A stretch of DNA of 64,000 bases from Amycolatopsis tolypomycina (lineage in GTDB: Bacteria > Actinomycetota > Actinomycetes > Mycobacteriales > Pseudonocardiaceae): contig NZ_FNSO01000004.1 of the NCBI RefSeq assembly GCF_900105945.1, positions 1,302,001-1,366,000 on the forward strand, given 5' to 3'. This document shows, in pieces, positions 37,807 to 45,777 of this stretch. Positions within the stretch are counted from its first letter, which is position 1; every line of letters starts with the position of its first letter. The position numbers and the translations under genes were made by a program. Under the pieces are notes generated by a model. It searched no databases. It saw only the letters and a list, made by a program, of their open reading frames with translations, and was not told the DNA's origin.

Positions 37807-38823
37807 ATGCCCAAGCACGGTGACCCGGTGGAGTACGAGGTGGGCGGCCGCACGGTCCGCGTCTCGAGCCCGGACAAGGTGTACTTCCCCCAGCGCGGCA
37901 TCACGAAGCGGCAGGTCGTGGAGCACTACCTGACGGTCGGCGGGCCGCTGCTGCGCGCGATCGGCGAGCGCCCGACGACGCTGAAGCGCTACGTCGACGG
38001 CGTCGAGGGGGACTGGTTCTACGCCAAGCGCCTGCCGAAGGGCGCGCCACCGTGGGTGGCGACCGCCGAGATCACGTTCCCGTCGGGCCGCAAGGCGGCC
38101 GAAGTGTGCCCGACCGAGCCTGCGGTGTTCGCGTGGGCGGCCAACCTGGGCACGTTCGACTTCCACCCGTGGCCGGTCCGCAGCGCGGACGTCGACCACC
38201 CGGACGAGCTCCGCATCGACGTCGACCCGCCGGACCGGGCGGGCTTCGCGGACGCGGTCGAGGTGGCCAGGGTCGTCCGCGAGGTGCTGGCGGACGCCGG
38301 CCTGACGGGCTGGCCGAAGACATCGGGTGGCCGCGGCGTGCACGTGCTGGTCAGGATCCGCCCGGAGTGGGACTTCGTCGCGGTCCGCCACGCGGTGATC
38401 GCGCTGGGTCGCGAGGTCGAGCGCCGGATCCCGGAGAAGGCGACGATCTCCTGGTGGAAGGAGGAACGCGGCGGCCGCGTGTTCCTGGACTACAACCAGG
38501 CGGCACGTGACCGCACGGTGGCCTCGAGCTGGTCGGTCCGCGGCACCCCGCGCGCAACGGTGTCGACGCCGCTGACGTGGGACCTGCTGGACGAGGTGGA
38601 CGCGGACGACTTCGACGTACTGACGATCCCGGCGTTCCTGGCGGAGCACGGCGACCTGCACGCGCCGATGGACGAGACGCCGTTCGGCCTGGAGACGGCG
38701 TTGGAGTGGTACGAGCGGGACCTGCGGGACCACGGGCTCGGGGATCTGCCTTATCCGCCGGACTATCCGAAGATGCCGGGGGAGCCGAAGCGGGTGCAGC
38801 CGAGCAAGGCGCGCCCCGAGTGA
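37807..38823 (+). CDS. Non-homologous end-joining polymerase domain protein (LigD-Pol type primase/polymerase)
   Basis: A 338-residue stand-alone polymerase of the archaeo-eukaryotic primase superfamily, from ATG 37807. It fills gaps and extends ends during double-strand-break repair with Ku and a ligase. Catalytic acidic residues Asp138/Asp140 sit in ELRIDVDPPD, and TSGGRGVHVLVRI and HPWPVRSADVDHPDELR are family signatures. No ligase or nuclease domain is attached; an ATP-dependent ligase is encoded at 52363. The IS110 element ends only a few bases before the gene, and TAGGAG at the junction serves as its ribosome-binding site. Confidence 0.92.
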   Translation: MPKHGDPVEYEVGGRTVRVSSPDKVYFPQRGITKRQVVEHYLTVGGPLLRAIGERPTTLKRYVDGVEGDWFYAKRLPKGAPPWVATAEITFPSGRKAAEVCPTEPAVFAWAANLGTFDFHPWPVRSADVDHPDELRIDVDPPDRAGFADAVEVARVVREVLADAGLTGWPKTSGGRGVHVLVRIRPEWDFVAVRHAVIALGREVERRIPEKATISWWKEERGGRVFLDYNQAARDRTVASSWSVRGTPRATVSTPLTWDLLDEVDADDFDVLTIPAFLAEHGDLHAPMDETPFGLETALEWYERDLRDHGLGDLPYPPDYPKMPGEPKRVQPSKARPE

Positions 38824-38826
38824 CGT

Positions 38827-39453
38827 TCACGGCTTGCGGCAGCTGACCGCCGTCACGGTCGCCTGGGGGACGACTTTGCTCGTCTTGGTGCTCATGCTGG
38901 TGCGGTCGACGCGGTACGCCGTGCCGCCCTGGGCGTAGGCGGTTTCGATGAGCTCGCCGGACGTGTCACCCGAGATGCTGTAGGTGATGTCGCACTCCCA
39001 GAGCAGGGTGCTCGCGCCGAGGAAATTGAGCTTCGGCTCGACGACCACGTTGCATCCCGCCGAACCGAAACACTGCTTGGACTGGATGGCCAGCTCGACC
39101 GAGTAGTCCTTCGGCGTGGGCTCGGGCAGCGCCGGCTCGGTGGTGGCCGGAGCGGCGAGAGCGGGAATCGACGGGCTGGTGGTGGCAGGAGCGGCGGCGT
39201 CACGCGGCCGGCCGACACCGTCGGCGGAGATCCACGTTTGGCCGGGCCCGACGCACGGGACTTGCTGGGACTTGTCCAGGCACGGACTGGCGGTGGTCTT
39301 GCCGAACGCGGTCGCCAGCACGATGCCGGCCGCCAGCGCAGGCAGCACGACGAGTACACCGACCACCCATGGCCACTTCCTGCGCCGGGGCCGCGGGGCG
39401 GGCGGCAGCGGGAAGTGCGGCTCGTGCGGGCCGGGTGAGGCCGGAACGGACAT
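38827..39453 (-). CDS. Membrane-anchored extracytoplasmic protein, unknown function
   Basis: A 208-residue protein from ATG 39453 with GGAGG seven bases upstream. A Pro-rich cytoplasmic N-terminus is followed by one helix (PWVVGVLVVLPALAAGIVLA) and an extracellular part with a Thr/Pro/Ala linker and a ~100-residue domain containing several Cys (CLDKSQQVPCVG, KQCFGSAGCNVVV, WECDITYSIS, VSCRKP) that could form disulfides. No family recognised. It is convergent with the NHEJ polymerase gene (3 bases apart). Confidence 0.75.
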   Translation of the reverse strand: MSVPASPGPHEPHFPLPPAPRPRRRKWPWVVGVLVVLPALAAGIVLATAFGKTTASPCLDKSQQVPCVGPGQTWISADGVGRPRDAAAPATTSPSIPALAAPATTEPALPEPTPKDYSVELAIQSKQCFGSAGCNVVVEPKLNFLGASTLLWECDITYSISGDTSGELIETAYAQGGTAYRVDRTSMSTKTSKVVPQATVTAVSCRKP

Positions 39454-39794
39454 GACCACCTCCGTGACTCTGTGCCCGGGACAGACGCGACGGAGGAACC
39501 CTGCGTCACGGCGTGGCACGGATGGAAGCCTCGTCCGGTACCGGCTTGTAACCACGCCCACAGCAGTGGCGGCCATCACCGAATCAGGGGCTTACCCGGC
39601 AAATTCCTGTCGGCCAAAAGAACCAACCCGAACGCGGAGTGATCACCCAAGCGCCCGCTGTCGCCTTTCGGGTCACAAATGTTGCACGGCCGATCTCGAT
39701 GTCACGATCTTGGTCTTCGACGGCGTAACGTGCGGTCCCGGATCGGCGACTCCCCGGGGCCATCGGGGAGCGGGTTCGAGGAAGGAGGCCGTTC
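39454..39794. other. Divergent intergenic region with a small hairpin
   Basis: These 341 bases separate the exported protein and the DUF6221 gene and hold both promoters. CTCCCCG (39750-39756) pairs with CGGGGAG (39764-39770), a hairpin 24 bases before the DUF6221 start that might influence its translation. No gene or known regulatory RNA is seen. Confidence 0.4.
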
Positions 39795-40187
39795 GTGGAC
39801 GACCTGATCGCTTTCCTCGCGGCGCGCGTGGGCGCGCGGCAGGCGTTGATCATGCAGGCCGTCAACAAGGCCAAGGCCGGCGAGGCCATGAACCGCGGCG
39901 AGACGAAGGTTGCCGTGGAGCAGAAGATCCGCGGGCTCACCGATCTCGAGCTCGACGTGGTCAACCAGATGATCAACGAGATCGAGGCGGCCCGGCGGAT
40001 CCTGCTCGCCCACCGCACCACCGTCTCGGAGAAGGTGCCCGGTTTTCCGCTCTACGGCAGCGAATACTGGTGTGAAACCTGCCACGTGCCCGCCGACGAG
40101 GCCGGCTCCAACTGGTGCCTCACGCTGCGCCTGCTGGCCCTGCCGTACGCCGACCACCCGGAGTACAGCGAGCGCTGGCGTCCCTGA
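39795..40187 (+). CDS. DUF6221 family protein
   Basis: A 130-residue protein from GTG 39795, with GGAGG upstream. Start VDDLIAFLAARV and end CLTLRLLALPYADHPEYSER fit the DUF6221 family of actinomycetes. A C-terminal YWCETCHV ... NWCLTL Cys group may bind zinc. Small, cytoplasmic, function unknown; the family is common in actinobacterial accessory regions. Confidence 0.75.
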   Translation: MDDLIAFLAARVGARQALIMQAVNKAKAGEAMNRGETKVAVEQKIRGLTDLELDVVNQMINEIEAARRILLAHRTTVSEKVPGFPLYGSEYWCETCHVPADEAGSNWCLTLRLLALPYADHPEYSERWRP

Positions 40188-40223
40188 CGGGAATCCCGCC
40201 GCACGCCGGGCGTTGTAGCCTGC

Positions 40224-41222
40224 GTGACGCTGTTTTCCGTGCTCGACCGCTCGCCCGTGCGGCGGGATCGCGGGCCCGCGCAGGCACTGCGGGACACCGT
40301 CGCCTTCGCCGGCGGGATCGAACGGCTGGGCTACCACCGGTTCTGGGTTTCCGAACACCACGGCGTGCCCGGGGTCGCCGGGTCCGCGCCGACCGTGCTG
40401 GCCGCCGCCGTCGCGGGGGCGACGAGCCGGATCCGCGTCGGCACCGGGGGCGTGATGCTGCCGAACCACCGCCCGCTGGTCGTGGCCGAGCAGTTCGGCG
40501 TCCTGGAAGCGCTTCACCCCGGGCGCATCGACATGGGTCTCGGCCGCTCGGTCGGCTTCACCGGCGGCGTCCGATCGGCGCTGGGGCAGGGCAAGGAGGC
40601 CGCCGACGACTTCGGCGCGCAGGTGCGCGAACTGCTCGGGTTCTTCACCGGCTCGCACGCGTACCCGGGCGTGCACGCCTATCCGGCCGAGGGGTTGCGC
40701 GTGCCGCCGTTCCTGCTGGCCACGGGATCCGGCGCGGACCTCGCCGCGGAACTCGGGCTGCCGCTGGTGATCGCCCCGGTGCGAGGCGAAGCCGCCCTGG
40801 TCGACGCCGTGACGCGCTACCGCGACGGCTTCCGGCCGTCGGCGTGGGCGCGCGAGCCGTACGTGGTGGTGTCGACGGCGATCGCCGTGGCGGACTCGGC
40901 GGCGGACGCGCGGCGCCTGCTGGTTTCGGAGGCCTGGGCGACGGTGTACTCGCGCTCCCACGGCGTCTTCCCGCCCCTGGACCCGCCCGCCGAGATCCTC
41001 GCGGCACCGATGACCGACCGCGAGCGCGGGCGGCTCGAGGAGACCTTGGCCGGGCAGGTTTCCGGGACGCCGGCGGAGGTGGCGGACCGGCTGGGCCGGT
41101 TGGTCGAAGTCACCGGCGCGGACGAAATCCTCGCCACGACGGCGGCCTACGACCAATCCGCGCGGTTCGATTCCTTCGCCGCGCTGGCCCGATTGGCCGA
41201 ACTGCGTGAGCCCGTTTCCTGA
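40224..41222 (+). CDS. Luciferase-like (LLM class) flavin-dependent oxidoreductase, MsnO8 type
   Basis: A 332-residue TIM-barrel protein from GTG 40224. GYHRFWVSEHHGVPGVAGSA, IRVGTGGVMLPNHRPL and GRIDMGLGRSVGF are typical of the family, which uses reduced FMN to oxidise varied substrates. Physiological substrate unknown. Its last 76 bases are overlapped antisense by the remnant of the P-loop kinase gene. Confidence 0.85.
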   Translation: MTLFSVLDRSPVRRDRGPAQALRDTVAFAGGIERLGYHRFWVSEHHGVPGVAGSAPTVLAAAVAGATSRIRVGTGGVMLPNHRPLVVAEQFGVLEALHPGRIDMGLGRSVGFTGGVRSALGQGKEAADDFGAQVRELLGFFTGSHAYPGVHAYPAEGLRVPPFLLATGSGADLAAELGLPLVIAPVRGEAALVDAVTRYRDGFRPSAWAREPYVVVSTAIAVADSAADARRLLVSEAWATVYSRSHGVFPPLDPPAEILAAPMTDRERGRLEETLAGQVSGTPAEVADRLGRLVEVTGADEILATTAAYDQSARFDSFAALARLAELREPVS

Positions 41223-41805
41223 TATCCGGATATCGCGTCGGGAATTGGCGGAGGTATTGCGGTGGCCCGGTTTTCGGTGACCGCCGGGTCGGCCTCGAGC
41301 CGCGACCGGACCCGTCCGGCGATGTCCCGCGCCACCTCGGCCGGCGTCTTCCCTTCCGTCGGCACGAGTGTTCCCGACCGGCGCAGCCACGGCAGGGCCT
41401 CGGCGTAGCGGTCGACGTGGTCGAGCCGCCACTGCCGGGCGAGGGTGTCGGCCGACTCCTCGATCCGGCGGCGCAGTTCGGCCGGCCCCGCGTGCACCAC
41501 GAAGTGCGCGACCGGGACGCCGCGGCCGGCCAGGCCGTCGAAGATCTCCCGCGCGTACGCCTCGACCAGGACGGTCTGCGGGATCACCAGCGGGCCGGCG
41601 TGTTCGTGCACCCGCGCGGTGTTCTCGACGACCAGCGGCCGCCACAGCGGCAGGGCTGGAAGTCGCCTCCGTGCTCGGGAAACGCCGTGCGCAGCAGGTA
41701 GCCGACGAACTCCGTGTCGAACGTGCGGGCACCCAGCAGGCGCGCCAGTTCGGCCGCGGTCGTCGTCTTGCCCGCGCCGAACGTGCCGTTCAGCCAGACG
41801 ATCAC
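41147..41805 (-). pseudogene. P-loop kinase/ATPase gene broken by a frameshift
   Basis: Starting at GTG 41805, the frame gives VIVWLNGTFGAGKTTTAAEL (Walker A) through GYLLRTAFPEHGGDFQ, then shifts. The family continuation LPLWRPLVVENTARVHEHAG, VIPQTVLVEAYAREI and ARQWRLDHVDRYAEALPWLR is encoded in the next frame. Reading CAG-CC-CTG at 41651-41658, one base is missing relative to an intact frame, so this is a one-base deletion or a sequencing error. The intact gene would make a ~190-residue AAA/shikimate-kinase-like protein. It overlaps the DinB gene's stop (GTGA). Confidence 0.8.
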
Positions 41806-42458
41806 CCGAGGACCAGCGGCAGCCGCGCGGCCAGGTCGCCCAGTGCGGTCTCCTCCGCCTCCGTCGGCGCCCGCCGGCCCGTCGCCACCAGCAGCACGTC
41901 CGCATCCGGCCACGACGGCGGGAACTCCGCCCCCGCGATCCGCTCCACCATCGCCCGGGTCCGGGCCAGGCCCTCCGCCGGCGGGCCGGCCACCGACGGC
42001 ACGTGCGCCACCAGGTCCAGGTGGTGCAACGTCCACTCCAGCACGTACGCCGACAGGTAGTCGCCCGCTGTCAGCACCATTTCCTGCGTCGACACGCGCA
42101 TGCCCGGGTCCGCCAGGTCCGCCGCGCGGCCCGCCGCCGAGCCCACGTCGTCGAGGTGGAACTGCAGCAGCGCCGGGTCTTCGTACGCCGCCGCCAGGCG
42201 GACGATCAGCGCCGACAGCGGGTCTTCGCCCGTCGGTGGGGTGGCTGACACCGCCCAGTACGTGATCGCGTCGTGCGTCACCGCCGTCGATGCCGGGGTG
42301 GCCAGGGTGATCAGCACGTCCTGCGCGTCGATCACCAGGTGGCAGACCAGGTCCCGGACCAGCCACCCGCGACACCCCGAGGGCTGGGAAAACGCCGAGG
42401 GGGGAAGGGCGGCGACGGCGGCACACAACGCCGCCCACGTGCGCGAAAAGAGATCCAC
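41802..42458 (-). CDS. DinB/maleylpyruvate isomerase N-terminal domain protein
   Basis: A 218-residue protein from ATG 42458. The helical bundle with WLVRDLVCHLVIDAQDVLIT and YVLEWTLHHLDLVAHVPSVA contains the His residues that bind metal in the mycothiol-dependent maleylpyruvate isomerase/DinB family. Many such proteins in actinobacteria are mycothiol- or bacillithiol-type transferases. Specific substrate unknown. Coupled to the broken kinase gene downstream. Confidence 0.8.
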   Translation of the reverse strand: MDLFSRTWAALCAAVAALPPSAFSQPSGCRGWLVRDLVCHLVIDAQDVLITLATPASTAVTHDAITYWAVSATPPTGEDPLSALIVRLAAAYEDPALLQFHLDDVGSAAGRAADLADPGMRVSTQEMVLTAGDYLSAYVLEWTLHHLDLVAHVPSVAGPPAEGLARTRAMVERIAGAEFPPSWPDADVLLVATGRRAPTEAEETALGDLAARLPLVLG

Positions 42459-42477
42459 GCGCGCGAAGCTAGCAGGG

Positions 42478-44049
42478 TCACAACCTCAGCTGCAGCTGAG
42501 TCAGCAGCCGCTGCGCCGGGTCGTCGAAGTCCACTCCGGACACTTCGGCCGCGCGGCGGACGCGGTACCGCACCGTGTTCGGGTGGATGTTGAGCACCCG
42601 GGCCGCCGCGCGGACGTCGCCGAACGCGTTCAACCAGGCCAGCACCGCCGGGACCAGGATGCCGCCGTGCTCGGCGTCGTGCTCCGCGAGCACCACCAGC
42701 CGCGGGTCGCGGATCCGGGGCTGGGAGCCCAGGAAGGCCAGCACCTCCGACAGCAGCACCTCCGCGCGGACGTCGGCCAGCGAGGCGACGTCGGCGGCCC
42801 AATGCCCGCGCGTCATCGCCGCGAGGACGCGGTCGGCGTCGCCGCGGGAGGCCGCCGCCTCCGAGAGGCGGGGCACGACGCCGCCGAGGGCCGCGCGGAC
42901 CGGGACGTCGAGGTGACGGCGAGCCGTCGCGGTGATCTCGCGGGCGAGCGCCAGCACCGCCGCGTCGGAGTGCTCGGGCAGGTCCGGCAGCAGCGCGTAG
43001 ACGCGGCCGCCGATCACGCTCACCAGCGCGCTGCGCCGGTAGGCCGCCGTGTGGACGGCGATCAGGTGCACCAGTTCTGCCCGCCGCAGCTGCCGGTTGT
43101 CCGAGCGCTCCAGCGAGAACGCCAGTACCTGCGCCGGCCGCGCGGGGTCCGCGCCGATGTCGTCGGCGACGGACTCGGCGTCGAGCCTGCCCTCCAGCAG
43201 GCTGGCCAGGAGGTCTTCGCGCAGCCGCAGCTCCGGGCTCGGCAGCGTGCGCGCGCGGATCAGCTGCGGGGCGAGCGTGCGGCTCGCCCCGAGCAGCGCC
43301 GTCTCGGCCCGTTCGGTGAGCGGCTGGGCGCCCTCCTGGACCCAGATCGTGCCGAGGGGCTGCTTGCCCGCGTGGATGCCGGCGGCGATGCGGCGGCGGA
43401 TGCCCAGCTCGGGCCGCTCGTCGATCCGGACGATCCCTTCGCCCGCGCGAAGCCGCTGGTAGACGCCCCATTCGCGGAGCATCGCGAGGTAGCGCTCCGG
43501 CCCTTCGCGGCCGAGGATCGACAGCCGCCGCAGCTCGTCGACCTCGTCGCCCGCCCGCGAATACGCGAGCACGCGGTTCGCCGTGTCCTCGATGCTGACC
43601 AGGCCGCCGGTGAGCGTCGCGATCGTCTGGGCCAGCGCGAACAGGTCGCCGAGCACCTCGCCGCTGGCCGCTTCGCCGCCCGCGCGCGCCGCCTCGACGA
43701 CCCCGCGGGCCAGCGCCTCCACCTGCTCCCAGCGGGCCTCCGCCCCGACCGTCAGCAGTGCGACGCCCGCGTCGGCGGCGACGTCGGCGCCGGTTGCGCC
43801 CTTGACCGCGACCGCGGCCGCGCCGCCACGCCCGGCCGCGCGGATCGCCGGGGCCGCCGCCCGGCCGCGGGCGCCGATCACCAGCACCAGGTCGCCGGGG
43901 GAGGCCTCCAAGGGGTCCTCGGGGTCGAGGATCACCACGTCGGTGACGCCGACACCGAGGCCGTGCGGCGCCACGACGACCTCGACGAGCGGCTCGCCCA
44001 GCGTCGCGAGGACGTGGCGCAGGGAGGTTGTTTGATCGGCCAAAGCCAT
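42478..44049 (-). CDS. PucR-family regulator of proline catabolism (PruC-like)
   Basis: About 523 residues from ATG 44049; an upstream ATG at 44112 is possible but crosses the divergent promoter. An N-terminal PucR-type purine-catabolism domain (TDVVILDPEDPLEASPGDLV) is followed by a GGDEF-like middle part and a C-terminal helix-turn-helix of the PucR type (DVRAAARVLNIHPNTVRYRV). It is transcribed divergently from pruA, the arrangement known for the proline-catabolism activator in mycobacteria. The 89-base gap contains repeats that may be its binding site. Confidence 0.88.
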   Translation of the reverse strand: MALADQTTSLRHVLATLGEPLVEVVVAPHGLGVGVTDVVILDPEDPLEASPGDLVLVIGARGRAAAPAIRAAGRGGAAAVAVKGATGADVAADAGVALLTVGAEARWEQVEALARGVVEAARAGGEAASGEVLGDLFALAQTIATLTGGLVSIEDTANRVLAYSRAGDEVDELRRLSILGREGPERYLAMLREWGVYQRLRAGEGIVRIDERPELGIRRRIAAGIHAGKQPLGTIWVQEGAQPLTERAETALLGASRTLAPQLIRARTLPSPELRLREDLLASLLEGRLDAESVADDIGADPARPAQVLAFSLERSDNRQLRRAELVHLIAVHTAAYRRSALVSVIGGRVYALLPDLPEHSDAAVLALAREITATARRHLDVPVRAALGGVVPRLSEAAASRGDADRVLAAMTRGHWAADVASLADVRAEVLLSEVLAFLGSQPRIRDPRLVVLAEHDAEHGGILVPAVLAWLNAFGDVRAAARVLNIHPNTVRYRVRRAAEVSGVDFDDPAQRLLTQLQLRL

Positions 44050-44138
44050 GCGAGCGATTTTAGCCGTTCGGACAAGCCGCCCGAGTGTGTCCGGAGTTAC
44101 CGTTCGGGGCATCAGGACTACAGAGCAGAGGAGCCGCC
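44050..44138. promoter_or_regulatory. Divergent pucR-type regulator / pruA control region
   Basis: CGGACA (44069-44074) and TGTCCG (44088-44093) form an inverted repeat, and CCGTTCGG occurs twice in direct orientation (44064-44071 and 44100-44107). Such a combination in the short divergent gap is a good candidate for the PucR-family activator site. GAGGAG ahead of the pruA GTG is the ribosome-binding site. Confidence 0.45.
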
Positions 44139-45767
44139 GTGGACGCCGTGACCCAGACCCCCGCCCCGACGAACGAGCCGGTGCTCACCTACGCGCCGGG
44201 CAGCGCTGAGCGCGCCGAACTCGAGGGTGCGCTCCAGCGGCTGGGCCAGGCGGAACCGGTCGACCTGACCGTCACCATCGGCGGCGAGCAGCGCCCCGGC
44301 GGCGGCGAGAAGATCGACGTCGTCCAGCCGCACAACCACAAGCACGTCCTCGGCACCATCCACAGCGCCACCCAGCAGGACGCGGCCGACGCCATCGCGG
44401 CCGCCGCGCAGGCCGCCCCGGAGTGGCGTGCGCTGTCCTACGACGACCGCGCCGCGATCCTGCTGCGCGCCGCCGACCTGCTCACCGGCAAGTGGCGCGC
44501 CACGCTCAACGCCGCCACCATGCTCGGCCAGTCCAAGACCGCGACCCAGGCCGAGATCGACTCCGCCTGCGAGCTCGCCGACTTCTGGCGCTTCAACGTC
44601 GAGTTCGGCCGCCGCATCCTCGCCGAGCAGCCGATCAGCTCGCCGGGCGTGTGGAACCGGATGGAGCACCGGCCCCTCGAGGGTTTCGTCTACGCGATCA
44701 CGCCGTTCAACTTCACCGCGATCGCCGGCAACCTGCCCACCGCGCCCGCGCTGATGGGCAACACCGTGCTGTGGAAGCCGTCGCCGACGCAGTCGTTCGC
44801 CGCGCACCTGACCATGCGGCTGCTCGAAGAAGCCGGGATGCCGCCGGGCGTGATCAACCTGCTGCCGGGCGACGGCAAGGCGGTCTCCGAGGTCGCCCTG
44901 ACCCACCGCGACCTGGCCGGCATCCACTTCACCGGCTCGACCGCGACCTTCCAGCACCTGTGGGGCACGGTCGGCGCGAACATCGCGGGCTACCGCGGCT
45001 ACCCGCGCCTGGTCGGCGAGACCGGCGGCAAGGACTTCGTGCTCGCGCACGCCTCCGCCGACGTCGACGTCCTGCGCACCGCCCTGGTCCGCGGCGCGTT
45101 CGAGTACCAGGGCCAGAAGTGCTCCGCCGCTTCGCGGGCGTACATCCCGCGCAGCGTCTGGAACGAGCTGAAGGACGGCCTGGTCGCCGAGACCGAGGCG
45201 CTGACCTACGGCGACGTCACCGACCTGTCCCACTTCGGCGGCGCGGTGATCGACCAGCGCGCGTTCACGAAGCACTCCGACCTGTTCGACCGCGTGCGCG
45301 AGGATGCCTCCGTCGAGGTGCTCACCGGCGGCACCGCCGACGACAGCGTCGGCTACTTCGTGCAGCCGACGATCCTCGTCTCGGACAACCCGAAGCACGA
45401 GATCTTCTCGACCGAGTACTTCGGCCCGATCCTGTCGGTCTACGTCTACGAGGACGGCGGCTTCGACGACGTCCTGAAGCTGATCGACTCCTCCGCCGCG
45501 TACGCGCTGACCGGCGCGGTGATCGCCAACGACCGCAGCGCCGTGGCGAAGGCGTCGGAGGCGCTGAAGTTCTCCGCGGGCAACTTCTACGTCAACGACA
45601 AGCCGACCGGTGCCGTCGTCGGCCAGCAGCCGTTCGGCGGCGCGCGGGCCTCGGGCACCAACGACAAGGCCGGTTCGATCTTCAACCTGCTCCGCTGGAC
45701 GAGCCCGCGCTCGGTCAAGGAGACCTTCGTGCCGCCGACCAGCGTGCGTTACCCGCACCAGGGCTGA
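44139..45767 (+). CDS. pruA: L-glutamate gamma-semialdehyde (1-pyrroline-5-carboxylate) dehydrogenase
   Basis: A 542-residue aldehyde dehydrogenase from GTG 44139. It oxidises glutamate semialdehyde to glutamate with NAD, the second step of proline breakdown. The catalytic Cys328 lies in YQGQKCSAASRAY, the general-base Glu region in VGETGGKDFVLAHA, and AITPFNFTAIAGNLPTAPAL is specific to this subfamily. The proline dehydrogenase that would normally follow directly is now displaced by an IS110-family element. Confidence 0.95.
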   Translation: MDAVTQTPAPTNEPVLTYAPGSAERAELEGALQRLGQAEPVDLTVTIGGEQRPGGGEKIDVVQPHNHKHVLGTIHSATQQDAADAIAAAAQAAPEWRALSYDDRAAILLRAADLLTGKWRATLNAATMLGQSKTATQAEIDSACELADFWRFNVEFGRRILAEQPISSPGVWNRMEHRPLEGFVYAITPFNFTAIAGNLPTAPALMGNTVLWKPSPTQSFAAHLTMRLLEEAGMPPGVINLLPGDGKAVSEVALTHRDLAGIHFTGSTATFQHLWGTVGANIAGYRGYPRLVGETGGKDFVLAHASADVDVLRTALVRGAFEYQGQKCSAASRAYIPRSVWNELKDGLVAETEALTYGDVTDLSHFGGAVIDQRAFTKHSDLFDRVREDASVEVLTGGTADDSVGYFVQPTILVSDNPKHEIFSTEYFGPILSVYVYEDGGFDDVLKLIDSSAAYALTGAVIANDRSAVAKASEALKFSAGNFYVNDKPTGAVVGQQPFGGARASGTNDKAGSIFNLLRWTSPRSVKETFVPPTSVRYPHQG

Positions 45768-45777
45768 GAGGGAGTTT

